A stretch of DNA of 64,000 nucleotides from Engraulis encrasicolus (taxonomy: Eukaryota; Chordata; Actinopteri; Clupeiformes; Engraulidae): contig NC_085862.1 in the NCBI RefSeq assembly GCF_034702125.1, forward strand, positions 10,692,238 to 10,756,237. Direction: 5' to 3'. This document shows, in pieces, positions 51,939 through 63,434 of this stretch; the first letter of the stretch is position 1; the number at the start of each line of letters is the position of its first letter. Below the pieces are notes generated by a model. It searched no databases. It was not told where the DNA came from and worked only from the letters and a program-made list of their open reading frames with translations. A program made the translations under genes and the position numbers.

Positions 51939-52487
51939 TATCTCACGCCTTTCGTAAAGTCTTCACGAAAATAATATATTAATTTTCGTGGTGCATTCAC
52001 GTTATTGCCCGCCTTTCGTAAAGTCTTCACGAAAATAATAGATTAATTTTCACGCTGCCTATTCACTTGAATTGCCCCACTGCTGCTATGGTTATCCAAA
52101 CGTCTGCAGGGGCGGGGAGGGGGTGCTGACAGAACACTGCTGATACACTCGGGACTCACTAATTCGACGCCTTTTCGGTACTTACGCCTTATGTCCCCTA
52201 AACCTAAACCTAACCCTAACCTTAACCCTAAACCTAACCCTAACCCTAACCTTAACCCTAACCTTAACCCTAACCTTGACCCTAAACCTAACCCTAAATT
52301 GCTTGTTTGAAATGTTTGATTACCATGTGACGGTAGGCTACCGAAAGGGCATCAAACTAGTGGGCAATTCAAGTGAATAGGCAGCGTGAAAATTAATCTA
52401 TTATTTTCGTGAAGGCTTTACGAAAGGCGGGAAATAACGTGAATGCACCACGAAAATTAATCCATACTTCACGAAATGAGTGAGATA
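51939..52487. repeat. Foldback element with telomere-like core
   Basis: The left arm from TATCTCAC at 51939 and the right arm ending GTGAGATA at 52487 are inverted copies, matching for example at GTGCATTCACGTTATT and CTATTCACTTGAATTGCCC. The left arm has an extra duplication of CGCCTTTCGTAAAGTCTTCA. The arms continue inward to TTTTCGGTA / TACCGAAA. The core at 52196-52298 is CCCTAA-type repeat. No clear target duplication; non-coding. Confidence 0.85.
52196..52298 (+). repeat. Degenerate telomere-like (CCCTAA)n
   Basis: About 17 units, mixing CCCTAA, CCTAAA and CCTTAA. It lies at the centre of a foldback element, so it is an interstitial repeat rather than a chromosome end. Confidence 0.93.
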
Positions 52488-52905
52488 CGGTTGGATGATG
52501 ATGTCCAGTGGAGACATCTCATATTGGCTGACTGCAGGACGTTGCCCATTCCATCAAAGCTAAATTGCCCCTCAGATGTGTGGGGTCTGTGTGCTGCTAA
52601 TGTTGTACAGACCTTGCAGTCCCTGGACCTGGAGTCTGGGCCAGTTGCTAATGGGCTCTCTGATGGCTAGGTTTTAATGGGCCTTCAGTATTTGGGCGAC
52701 TACTTTAGGAGCAGGCTTCCTGTGCCACCATATGTCCTTGGCCAAAATGAAAAGGCAGTGTCAATATAGTGATGCTAATATGGGGCCCATGCCCCCATAA
52801 TTCCTGCTCATAGAAAGTTGTTAATGAGAGCTGACGTTTCTAGATTTTTGCAACCACATCTGACAGAATGGGATCAGCACTAGAGGTTTTATCGCACTTT
52901 TCTTG
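52488..52905 (+). other. mast3 intron 2, no recognisable feature
   Basis: Ordinary intronic sequence. Confidence 0.5.
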
Positions 52906-53229
52906 CAGGGATGTCAAACTCTGGCCCGGGGGCCAAATTTGGCCCGCGGAGTCATTTTATTCGGCCCGCGAGATCATTTAAAATGTGAATTACAGTTGGC
53001 ACATACACCATTAATGTATAGTGTAACAGAACTTGAACATGTCAAATGAACATCAAATTTGTTGTATCACAGGATGTGCAGGCACATTTGAACAGACAAA
53101 TATGATGGGAAAGAGTGTATGTGAAATTTAACTATGAGTATGAAGTGCACAATTTTTTTTGAGTTCGGACCGCGACTTGGTACCAGATTTTGATTTTGGC
53201 CCTCAGTCAATTCGAGTTTGACACCCCTG
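52906..53229. mobile_element. hAT-type MITE (324 bp)
   Basis: The left end is CAGGGATGTCAAACTCTGGC and the right end on the minus strand is CAGGGGTGTCAAACTCGAAT, a Charlie-like hAT terminus. GGCCCGCG motifs follow the left end. A clean 8-bp duplication is not visible (ttttcttg against gtctacca). Confidence 0.82.
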
Positions 53230-53289
53230 GTCTACCACATCCCTTTTTAGCATGCAGGCAAATTCTTCCCTATCATCTGCCCTTTTCCT

Positions 53290-53389
53290 TCCTTCTTTCT
53301 TGCTTTCTTTCTTTCTCTCTCTCCCTCTCCCTCTCCCTCTCCCTCTCCCTCTCTCCCTCTCTCTCTCCCTCTCTATCTCTCTCTCTCCC

Positions 53390-53453
<64 letters not shown>

Positions 53454-53521
53454 TCCCCCTCCCCCTCCCCCTCCCCCTCTCTCTCCCTCTCCCTCAGCCC
53501 TCTCCTTTTCTCTCTCTCTCA
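53290..53521 (+). repeat. Compound pyrimidine array: (CT)n, (CCCTCT)n, (CCCCCT)n
   Basis: About 230 bp of almost pure pyrimidine with several sub-repeats. Confidence 0.98.
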
Positions 53522-53758
53522 CATATGCACACACTAGTACAGACACACAGGTATGCAAACAAAATGATGTGCTCCTTAATATGCACCTTTTGTGTACGTG
53601 CTCTCCCTCTCTCTAGTCCTCAGGACTTTGACAGTGTGTTTGAGAGCGATTTTGCCTGCTGAGCGAGCACCCTGTGTTTGCATCTCCCCTCCGGTCTCAT
53701 CTTGCAGCAATGAGCCTAAACTGTATGACCACTGATGGCCGGGGCAATCTAAATCAAG

Positions 53759-53927
53759 TCTGCGGCACGGCGACTTTATGTATGATAGTACAGTGAAGAT
53801 GGTGACAGGAAGTGAGTGGGGAGAGAGAGGCGGGGAAGGGCCGGCAAAGGATCCGGGCCGGGAATCGAACCCGGGTCAGCCGCATTGCAGGCGAGTGCCC
53901 TACCGGTTGGCCACGGCAGGGCCACAC
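53759..53927 (-). mobile_element. tRNA-derived SINE
   Basis: On the minus strand the tRNA-like head has an A box TGGCCAACCGGTAGGG (complement 53898-53913) and a B box GGTTCGATTCC (complement 53861-53871), then a CTCTCTCTCCCCACTCAC body and CATCTTCACTGTACTATC. It is the same family as the SINE at 15180-15452 and is better preserved. Confidence 0.88.
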
Positions 53928-54739
53928 TTTTCTTTTTAGCCTACTTTTGGTGAGAAGCTCGTTTCTCAATAGTTTGCTCAATGGCTTTTAAATGGTTCCT
54001 TAGTAAAGTAGTACCTTCAATTGGTTGACTGTGAGGGAGGGTCTTCAGCATTGCAGTAGCCCAGTACTGTGTGATCCATGTAGTTCCAGTTGCACAGGGT
54101 CCATAACGCACGCTGTGCTGATGCGAGGGGCAATACCAGGGGGTGTTCACTCACGGAACTAGCTACTAGCCACAACTGGCTAACCCTAACCACGGGCCAG
54201 TGCAAAATGAATGGGTGTCAATGGAGTTTTCTACCATTATAATTTTTGTGATTTTTTAGAATTTTTTGTCCTGAAATATTAATGTTAAGTTCGAAGCTAG
54301 AAATAATAAGACCCCATTTGAGTAGCGTTTCGATTATTTTGCGCCACTAGATTATTATATACTGGGTCACAAAGCTCAAATTTTATGGGGCCAAACCCAT
54401 AAACATTAGCGCGATGCTAGCGGGTACAGGTTGAAATCTTCTAACCTGCTGTAAAACTACACACCTGAACGATTTGTCAATACAGCCTATTGTTAAACAA
54501 CAGTCATAGTGCTTACCAGGAATGTTTTGTTGATAACATTTGTGACTGGAAATCGCAGTAGCAATGTATTTAGCATATGGGTTCCCCTTTCCATTCCATA
54601 CATTTTCCCACATGAAGGACTGAACTACGCTCGCCAACTAGTGGACACTCCATAGTTACTGCAGTATGCATGCAAATACAATGGGAACCAATGAGACTGA
54701 ACCTTCTCCCGGTTAGAGATTCTCTGGCAATAACCTCGT
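53928..54739 (+). other. mast3 intron 2, unannotated; possible old repeat
   Basis: The segment 54150-54420 (GGCTAACCCTAACCACGGG, AATGAATGGGTGTCAATGG) has the look of a dispersed fish repeat, but I cannot define ends or family. Confidence 0.35.
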
Positions 54740-55345
54740 CTGCATGCTGCTCTCCTTGGTATTAACATCAGACTAACATGGTGAAACCAGAGCCTTGTGC
54801 ATTACATCCGTTTGCTTTCCTGCGTACATTTTTGGTACACCAAGAAATGGGACACGTTCTTCTCTTCTTAACTTCACTCCTGTAATCCATGTTTTGCCTT
54901 TATTCTCTCACTGATCATTGTGCTCAAAAATCCATTATTGAATGGAGCTGTAGTTGGTGTTAACAACATGGTGAAATCAGATTCTGGTGCATTACCGTCA
55001 TATAGTGTGCTGTGCGGGTTCTTCTTCTCTTCGCCTCACCCCTGTAAACAATGACTTTGCCTCTATTCTCTCTCCCTCTCTGCTTGTTGTGCTTAAAAGG
55101 AATCCGTCATGGCATGTATTTGATTGCGCGGCTCCCCTTGATATTAACATCAGACTAACGTGGGCCTTTTGCAATTCCCGTCAGTGCAAACCGTGCATGT
55201 GTGGGGCTGAATTTCACTGCAAGCAATGTGACGTACATCTCCTTTTTGCCTGACTTCTGTTAAAGAATATTTTGGCCTGTATTCTCTCTATCTATCTGCT
55301 CGCTGTGCTCAAAAAAATTCCATCGTAGAATCTGGCCGACCGCGC
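54740..55345 (+). repeat. Diverged tandem repeat, about 195-bp unit, three copies and a partial fourth
   Basis: Units start near 54748, 54945 and 55130 with TTGGTATTAACATCAGACTAACATGG-type sequence (unit 2: TTGGTGTTAACAACATGG) and end with TTCTCTC...TGTGCTCAAAAA...CCAT. A fourth unit appears to start near 55346 (GCAGCTCCGCTGCCATGG). No conserved reading frame. The candidate exon at 55419 follows directly. Confidence 0.7.
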
Positions 55346-55418
55346 AGCTCCGCTGCCATGGTAACAGCAGTCTCCTCCAGCAGCTGTTGTCGCCCGCCTC
55401 CCCCCCTCCCTCTCGCAG

Positions 55419-55490
55419 GGCACGAGAGGAGCCGGCATCCGCCCCAGTGCTGCTGGGACTGGCACACGGGGCCAACCCCTTCCCTTGGAG
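55419..55490 (+). CDS. Candidate 72-nt cassette exon of mast3
   Basis: A pyrimidine-rich acceptor (CCCCTCCCTCTCGCAG|G) and a consensus donor (TTGGAG|GTAAGG) bound exactly 72 nt. Entering in phase 2 from exon 2 (TT|G), the frame is open throughout: L-AREEPASAPVLLGLAHGANPFPW, and it exits as AG in phase 2. It could therefore be included or skipped between exon 2 and the next exon without changing frame. I know of no MAST isoform with this peptide. CpG-rich composition is unlike the flanks. It could also be a chance match to splice signals or a non-coding exon. Confidence 0.4.
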
Positions 55491-55554
55491 GTAAGGTGAC
55501 CCCCCTCTGGTGGTGGGAGAGACGGTGCGCCTGCCCATGTCTATGACCTTGTCT

Positions 55555-55585
<31 letters not shown>

Positions 55586-55592
55586 GGGGGGG
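55555..55592 (+). repeat. (GT)n followed by a run of about 24 G
   Basis: TGTGTGTGTG runs into an uninterrupted poly-G tract, then GGAGGG. It could form a G-quadruplex on the + strand. Confidence 0.95.
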
Positions 55593-55812
55593 AGGGAGAG
55601 GGATTGTGTGTGTGTGTGTGTCAGTGTGCAAGGTCAGGATTGCATTGTTGGAAGCACAGATCCAACTGGATGTCCTTGTCATAAGTTTCATAACAAGCAT
55701 AGCACCTGACAAGGACATGGCCAGTGCTGTAGAACAGTTCATTAGAGTCTAAGTAAAGGTAACAGGGCATACACACAGCTTGTGTTTGCCTTTTAGAACT
55801 GTAAATGACTTA

Positions 55813-57407
55813 CAGTGAGTCCAATATGTATTTGATCCCTTGCTGATTTTGTTGGTTTGCCTACTAACAAAGACATGATCAGTCAATACATGTTATGATA
55901 ATATGTATTCTAATATGGAGAGACAGAATATCAAAAAGAAAATCCAGAAATTAACTTAAGAGAATATATATTAATTTATTTCCATTTCATCGAGCAAAAT
56001 AAGTATTTGATCCCCTGCCAACTGATAACAGTTCCGGGCCCACAGACCAGATGGGCACTTCCGATCAACTTGTCATCTGAATTAAAGACACCTGTACATA
56101 CTAATATGCATAAAAGACACATTGAATCAGCAGAATCAGTCCATAGTATGAGTGAATCAGTCACACTCCAACCTCACCAGCATGGGAAAGACCAAAGAGC
56201 GGTCAAATGATATCAGGGACAAGATTTTAAACCTGAACAAAGATTAAATGGGCTGCAAAGCCAGAAGAAAGAGACTGGGTATTAATGACCCAACTGTTGA
56301 TGCATTTCTTCCAAAATGTGAGGAATACAAAATGACTATCCATCAGCCTGTCTGGGGTTTTATACAAGATTTGACCTTTTGTAGGGATTTGATAATCATG
56401 AGAACAGAAAGAAAGCACCCTAGACCTGTACGGGATGAACTAGGCAATGATATAAAAGCTACTGGGACCAAAATCACTGAGAAAACTACTGGTAGCACTT
56501 AATGCCACAGAGGTTTAAAATCCTGTAGTGCACACATGGTACCTCTACTTCAGAAGGAACTTATGCAGTCCCACCTGAGGTTTGCCAACGGGCATCAGAC
56601 TGGTTTAGGATATGATAAGGAGGTACTGTAGTCAGATGAAACCAAATCAAGCTGTTTGGCATTAACACAATTCAATGTGTTTTGAGAAAGAGAACTGCTG
56701 TCTATGATCCCAAGAACACCCTCCTCACCCATCATGCATGAAAGTGGTGTCATTATGGTTTGAGGGTGTTTGTCTGGCCAAGGCACAGGACAACTTCACA
56801 TCATCAACGAATGGATGGAGGGAGACATGTGATGTGCAATCCTGAGTGCAAACGTCCTTCCCTCCTCCACTACACTGAAGGTGGGCCATTTTTGGATCTC
56901 CCAACATGACAATAATACACAACATACAGTCAAAGCAACGAAGGAGTGGCTCAATAAGAAGCATATTAAAGTAGTGAAGTGGCCTAGACAGTCTCCCTAT
57001 AGTAATTCTATGGAGGGAACTGAACCTCCCATTTGCCAAGCTACAGCCACAAACTATTAATGTTTTAGAGATACTCTGCAAAGAAAAATGGCCAAAAATC
57101 GTTTCTACTATATGCACAAACATTGTCATCAACTAAAAGAAGCATCTGACCTCAGTGCTAGACAACTAGGGCTTTGCCACAAAGCACTTTATCTTCTTTA
57201 GCTAGAGGGGTCAAATACTTATTTGCCTAAATTAAATACAAATAAATTAAAATATATTATTTTAAGCTATTTTCTGGAATTTCTTTTTGATATTTTGTCT
57301 CTTCATGTTTGAATACATATTATCATAAATTTATAGACTGATCATGTCTTTATAAGTGGGCAAACCGGCAAAATCAGCAAGGGATCAAATACATATTGGA
57401 CTCACTG
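55813..57407 (+). mobile_element. Tc1/mariner element, full-length but decayed (1,595 bp)
   Basis: The inverted termini CAGTGAGTCCAATATGTATT match at both ends for more than 40 bp with few changes; TA duplications lie at 55811-55812 and 57408-57409. The gene inside, on the + strand, is broken (see pseudogene). It is a different Tc1 family from the intact copy at 6484-8106. Confidence 0.95.
56182..57201 (+). pseudogene. Broken Tc1 transposase
   Basis: Starts MGKTKERSND like other Tc1 transposases but meets a stop after 21 codons (TAA near 56245), and further frameshifts follow. Landmarks remain in various frames: SDETK (first catalytic D) near 56632, QHDNNTQH (second D region, with PKH changed) near 56904, and a WPRQSP...ME remnant of the third catalytic region near 56981-57015. 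It ends near LCHKAL...L then a stop. No function is expected. Confidence 0.9.
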
Positions 57408-57409
57408 TA

Positions 57410-57943
57410 ATTCATGGTATCAAGAAAACTTAATCATGAGCATCTGAGAGGGTGTATCTTTGTCTTGCAGTCTTTGTTTTGTTCTGACAGGCAGGCAGTG
57501 ATTTATTGTTAAGACTGGTGTGTGCTGGTTATGGGCAAAATAGGTAAATGTTATACTTTTATACTCTGTTATGTCTGCAAAAAAAACAACATTTACAGTG
57601 TTGCCTTTGATACAGTACACCTGTGGCACAGTAGCATTTTATGCGCTAATTATTTTTGTAATAACATAATGCCAAACTGTATTTGTAAGTTAATCCTCAA
57701 TTCATATGAGAAGTAGTTTAAAGTGTTAGAGCAAGAAAATGCAACAAAGCCTATGTTGTGCCAGAACAACTTGGATGAGGGAGAACCGGTTGGTGTTGGT
57801 CTGTTTAAATCAACTAAGCTCAAAATTTGAGCTGCATTCTGTTTGAAATGACCTCACTGCTGGTGAAATTCATCCCATCATGTCATTTACTCTTTGACTC
57901 TCCAGTTCTCCACCACTGGTGACATTACACCAGTCGATTGAAT
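57410..57943 (+). other. mast3 intron 2, no recognisable feature
   Basis: AT-rich intronic sequence. Confidence 0.5.
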
Positions 57944-57944
57944 T

Positions 57945-57958
57945 GAAGTGTGTGTGTG

Positions 57959-57990
<32 letters not shown>

Positions 57991-58012
57991 TGCGTGTGTG
58001 TGTGCGCGCGCA
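57945..58012 (+). repeat. Compound (TG)n-(CGTG)n array
   Basis: TG repeats, then five CGTG units, then TG and CG mix. Confidence 0.95.
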
Positions 58013-58504
58013 TGTGTATGTGTGAGCTTACCTGATTTTGAATTGTGGATTGAGTGTGTGAGACACTTTCATCTCTGCTGGATTTTTTTAAGGCTGACGA
58101 TAACGTTGGGTAAGGCAATTGTGATTATACAGGCAGAAAGGGTTACCTGCTTTGATCCTGTAGATGGGAACCAGAGTGATTCAAAGGGTGCCAACAACCT
58201 CCCCAATCAGCCCTGTGGGGTGTGTTCACCTTATATAATATTTATATTATGATGGTTAGGCTGGCCTGGCCTGGCCTTAAAGTTTTGTGTACTATAACTC
58301 CAAATGACTTGTTCAACCAGATCTGGCTTTGATTTCTGACAGAGCACCACCCCAGAAAGAACACAGTTTTATAACAATGGCCACTCCCACAACAAAACCA
58401 AAGCATGGTGGAGAATAAAATTGAATCTTGGTGGGCGGAGAACACTGAAATTTCCCTTTAATACAAAATACCCACCATGCTGAAAACTAATGAGCATTCG
58501 TTAA

Positions 58505-58862
58505 AGGGACACTGTGTGAGATTTTTAGTTGTTTATTTCCAGAATTCATGCTGCCCATTCACTAATGTTACCTTTTTCATGAATACTTACCACCAGCATC
58601 AAATTCTAAGTATTCATTATGACTGGAAAAATTGCACTTTTCATACATGAAAAGGGGATCTTCTCCATGGTCTGCCATTTTGAATTTCCAAAAATAGCCA
58701 TTTCTAGCTGCAAAAATGACTATACTTGGACCATACTAGCAAATATTTGTTTATTACTCAGTAAACGTTCATGTAAAGATCAAATTTGGTAATAGGCAGC
58801 CCAGTTTCAATGAGCAGCATAGTTGCAGTACCTTTTTTGACAATTTCCTGCACAGTGTCCCT
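58505..58862 (+). mobile_element. TTAA-flanked MITE (358 bp), best-preserved copy
   Basis: TTAA lies at 58501-58504 and 58863-58866. The ends are AGGGACACTGTGTGAG and, on the minus strand, AGGGACACTGTGCAGG. It has close relatives at 34304-34663 (inverted) and 39581-40354 (split), and a diverged one at 44308-44955. No gene is present. Confidence 0.92.
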
Positions 58863-59071
58863 TTAAATAATAGTGATTAAAATATTTGAGCTGAGATTTT
58901 TTGAAGCATTGTGTCTATTTTTGGCTGCTGTGTTAAAAATGTGTCAAACAGAATGTCCTCATTCTCTAAGCCGATGTTTTGTTCATTCAATTTGCGCCCA
59001 TGACAACCAAACTGAAGACTATCCGTCAGGAAGAGCACAGTAGCTCAGGCAAGGCGTTCGAGACCTTAGAG

Positions 59072-59277
59072 CAGTGTTTCCCAACCAGGGGTACGTGTAC
59101 CACTAGGGGTACGCGAGCACACTGCAGGGGGTACTTGGAAACATGTACATTTATCAAATACATGTAGCTCAGTTACATTGGGATGGAGAAAGCGGTATAG
59201 AACTTGACTTAAGGGGTACTCATGGCACAACGAAAAGGCTTGGGGGTACACAAGACAAAAAAGGTTGGGAAACACTG
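59072..59277. mobile_element. hAT MITE (206 bp)
   Basis: The left end is CAGTGTTTCCCAACCAGGGG and the right end on the minus strand is CAGTGTTTCCCAACCTTTTT. A perfect 8-bp duplication ccttagag lies at 59064-59071 and 59278-59285. Confidence 0.94.
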
Positions 59278-59474
59278 CCTTAGAGGAAGGGAGAAAGAGA
59301 GAGAGAGATGGGTAGGGTGGGGAAATGACCCTGGCTAGATTTTAACTGAACAATTGTTGTTTTTTTTGTTTGTTTCAACTGTTAGGCTTTGTTAAGGAAT
59401 TGAAAGGTCTGTTTGATGATGTGACAAGTTTGTGATGGTAGTGAGAATGAATTCCACCTTGGGCACAATAAAAC

Positions 59475-59656
<182 letters not shown>

Positions 59657-60069
59657 ATTTCAATGAGCTGAACAGTCATTTGCTAGCATGGGCAGGAAAC
59701 AATATACCTTTTGAGGGGTGAGTATTTGCAAGTATAGTGAGCCTCACAAAGTGTGCAGAAAATAAAAGTGTTTGCTTCTGAGGAAGCGTTACAACAACGG
59801 TGGGACAATGGTAATCGCATGAGTTTGCCACAAAAAGCTATCCTAGGTTACGGTCTGTCAACCTAATGTCAGATGGCAGTTCCATCTAAGAAGCAGCTCC
59901 CTCCTTCCACCCCACATGCACACACGCACGCGCACACGCGCACACACACACACGCACACACACACACACACCATATTTTGGCCAAGGCAAGGTGACACTG
60001 TGCTGTCATGCATGGTCGCTTATGTTTCCACCCCCTTGGTAATACACACAGCATGTCTGGCTAGTGCCA
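59657..60069 (+). other. mast3 intron 2, unannotated
   Basis: Contains a CA/CG repeat at 59918-59972. No exon. Confidence 0.5.
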
Positions 60070-60829
<760 letters not shown>

Positions 60830-61294
60830 GAGAGGGAGGGAGGAGGAGAGGGGCAGGCAGGAGAGGGGAGGGGGAGGCTGGCAGTTGCGAGCGAGCCTGT
60901 AAGAGAGTAGTAGGGAGGGAGCTTGAGTGAAAGGGGGAGAAGAGGGGAGAGTGCAAAGGAAAGAGGAAGAGAGAGAGAGAGAGAGAGAGAGAGATAAGAG
61001 AGTGCAGGAGAGCGACTTGAGGGATGGAAGCAGAAAGCTAGATAGGAGCAGTAACTGTAGCAGCATCGAGGGTTGCAGCAGCAGCAGTGGCAGTGGCAGT
61101 TGTCCCCTTGCTATAACAGACAGCTTGCCACCGCCGGCATCTGACTTTCTCTCGCACACGACAAACCCGTCACCGCATGCTGGTTGGTTGCTAGTTTGGC
61201 CAGTGAGGGGTGTGTGTGCGTGGCGCGTGCAGTGCAGTGCAGTACAGTGCAGTGCGTATGTATCTGACAGCCATGCCTGAGTCGAGTGGAGACC
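60830..61294 (+). promoter_or_regulatory. Candidate promoter and 5' leader of mast3 exon 1b
   Basis: A GA-rich tract (60828-61000) leads to CAGCAGCAGCAGTGGCAGTGGCAG, then CpG-containing sequence and a GTGCA repeat (61227-61256), directly ahead of the start codon at 61295. There is no splice acceptor immediately before the ATG, as expected for a first exon. The GA-rich then CAG-rich layout resembles leaders of neuronal genes. No TATA box is obvious. Confidence 0.4.
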
Positions 61295-61302
61295 ATGTCT
61301 GA
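61273..61302 (+). other. Upstream ORF overlapping the exon 1b start
   Basis: An ATG with G at -3 opens MPESSGDHV and stops at TGA (61300-61302), seven bases into the main frame, in a different frame. Ribosomes that start here would miss the main ATG, so it could lower translation of this isoform. Confidence 0.6.
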
Positions 61303-61368
61303 CTCCTTCTGGACCGTGCTCTCCAATTTCTCACTGCCAGAGAGAAGCATGCTGCGACGTTCCAAGAG
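61295..61368 (+). CDS. mast3: mast3 alternative first exon (exon 1b)
   Basis: ATG in good context (A at -3) encodes MSDSFWTVLSNFSLP then ERSMLRRSK plus two bases, ending AAGAG|GTACAG, phase 2. As I recall, the start of MAST1 is MSDSLWTALSNFSMP...GGSMFRRTK followed by SCRTSNRKSL, so this is clearly a MAST-type first exon. Its phase equals that of exon 2, so both can join the same next exon (AG|C would give the S of SCR..NRKSL). It lies 18 kb downstream of exon 2, hence it must be driven by an internal promoter and skips KELSLPRRGS. The window ends before the shared exon. Confidence 0.85.
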
Positions 61369-61817
61369 GTACAGCTCTCTCCATCTGTCTCTCTCTCTTT
61401 CTCTCTTTGTGTGTCTCTCTCTTTCTCTCAGTCTCTCTCTCTGTCTCTCTCTTCTCCTGGTGATCCTTTGCCCTTGTTGCTCACTGCTCACTGCCCTGAG
61501 CACTTTGTCATGTAGGAATTCATTAGCAGTGGGAGTCAGGTAACTAGATTTCGCTCGTCATGTGGGGATGACACAGAACGACGTTTGTAGGGACACGCGT
61601 GCATCACATGATCGTACGTGTCCTGTGTTTGTATGCTCTTATTGTGTTTCTATTTGGCTGCGTCTCCTCATGCGTATCCTGATGTCCTCATTTGGAGAAT
61701 CTAGCTGTGATGCAACTCCGCATTGCTTATCATTGTGCTGTGTCCTGTCCACACCTGTCGTGCCAATACCACTTCTCTCAGTTCTTCTGCTTACTGAAGA
61801 GGTGTTTTGGATGATTA
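61369..61817 (+). other. Intron after exon 1b
   Basis: Starts with a CT-rich stretch (61377-61455). No exon seen. Confidence 0.55.
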
Positions 61818-62200
<383 letters not shown>

Positions 62201-62532
62201 TCAGGGAAAGAGCTCCTGCTTAGCTGCATAGCAACAGCACTTGGCTCCAGATTTCTATGTGGATGAGCAATATGACTCGTATGTGGCAGACTACTTACTG
62301 TAGCGCCCACCCACCCCTCTTCTCCTGTGTCTTTCACTGGCTTGTGCTTCTTTCTTCCCATCCAACACAAGACGCAACATCTTTAAAGGATGTCACTGGC
62401 AGATTATTTGACCTCTTATCTCTTGTGATCGTCTTCCTCTGTGATCAAGTCACAAGCTTAATATTTTGAGGTTGTCCATGTCCACATGCTGTCCTGTATC
62501 TGCCTTCCCCCGGCCCTAACTCCATTCTGACC
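62201..62532 (+). other. Intronic, no recognisable feature
   Basis: No exon, element ends or microsatellite. Confidence 0.5.
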
Positions 62533-62877
62533 TATGGATGGGAACTGGCATTGACGATACACAAGCCACAATACAATACTGCCCCGATGTATTGCGATAC
62601 ATGTGTTGTCGTGATGCATTGATCAACATACTTCAGTAGGCTAAATGTGTAAAAGTAGGTCTTGAATACCATCTCATCACATCTCATCACAACTGAATGA
62701 AAACCAACAGGTCTGGAAGGTGTTTTTTTTTGTAGATGCCCGCAAACCATTTAATCAATGTTTTTTTTTGCTTAATTGTATTTTCTCCAGAATTATTTTT
62801 TGGTCATGAATCAATGTAGTATATTATGAAAAGTAGTGTTGTGACATCTTGTCATGATTATTTTTTGCACAGCCCTA
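62533..62877. mobile_element. Degenerate hAT-like MITE
   Basis: The right end GCACAGCCCTA and weak left end TATGGATGGGAACTGG enclose many GATACA/ATGCATTG motifs of the kind seen in related MITEs here. The flanks ttctgacc and tctgaacc look like a decayed duplication. Assignment is tentative. Confidence 0.5.
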
Positions 62878-63363
62878 TCTGAACCGTGCGTGTGTGTGCG
62901 CGTGTGTGCTCGCTCCCTCGCCTCACTGCAGTGCAACCTGGGAGATCTGTGTCCTGCGATGCCACCTGGCTGGTTATTTTAATTAGGTCAGGGAGGGAGG
63001 GAGGCCAATGTGTGTCTGCAGGGTAGTGAAAACTGTGACACTTCAGGAGTCTTCAGGAAGCCTTGAACCATGCTGTGCTCGTATGCTGACTCTGGATCAT
63101 TCAATGGTTTATTATTGCTAGTGCTCTCTGGCCAACAGATTGGAAAATGGAACCAATGTTTTTTTGTCAAAATCACACCAGTGGTTAAATGTGTGCACTG
63201 TGCATGGTAGACATTTGTGGTGGAAAAGCGCTCAGTTTTTCAGCGGATAAGACCTCCTTGAGACTGTTGTCTGTTGTTCTGTTCTGCTGCCCCACCCCCT
63301 GCTGAATGTAAAAATGGATGTCACACTGTGTTCACAGTTCAACACTTGAATGCCCCCCCCCCT

Positions 63364-63368
<5 letters not shown>
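62878..63368 (+). other. Intronic, no recognisable feature
   Basis: Short TG/CG run near 62887-62909; poly-C just before the CT array. Confidence 0.5.

Positions 63369-63431
<63 letters not shown>
63369..63431 (+). repeat. (CT)n microsatellite
   Basis: Pure CT array of about 62 bp, preceded by a C-rich run. Confidence 0.98.

Positions 63432-63434
<3 letters not shown>

Noticed and set aside
52196..52298. Telomere or chromosome-fusion scar
   Set aside because: The CCCTAA sequence is degenerate and lies symmetrically inside a foldback element, so a mobile origin is more likely.
54987..55253. Open frame ending in a cysteine-rich segment (CKPCMCGAEFHCKQCDVHL) that resembles the C-terminal zinc domain of piggyBac transposases
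   Set aside because: It overlaps units of the 195-bp tandem repeat, the corresponding parts of the other units do not encode it, and no transposase sequence lies upstream. The spacing also lacks the final cysteine.
55358..55546. Open frame starting MVTAVSSSSCCRPPPP, possibly another first exon
   Set aside because: At the GTAAGG donor its phase is 1, which fits no known downstream mast3 exon; the phase-2 reading of the 72-nt block is the compatible one.
61286..61294. Start of exon 1b at a GTG three codons upstream
   Set aside because: The ATG at 61295 has a good context and gives the MSDS start typical of MAST proteins; non-ATG initiation is not needed.
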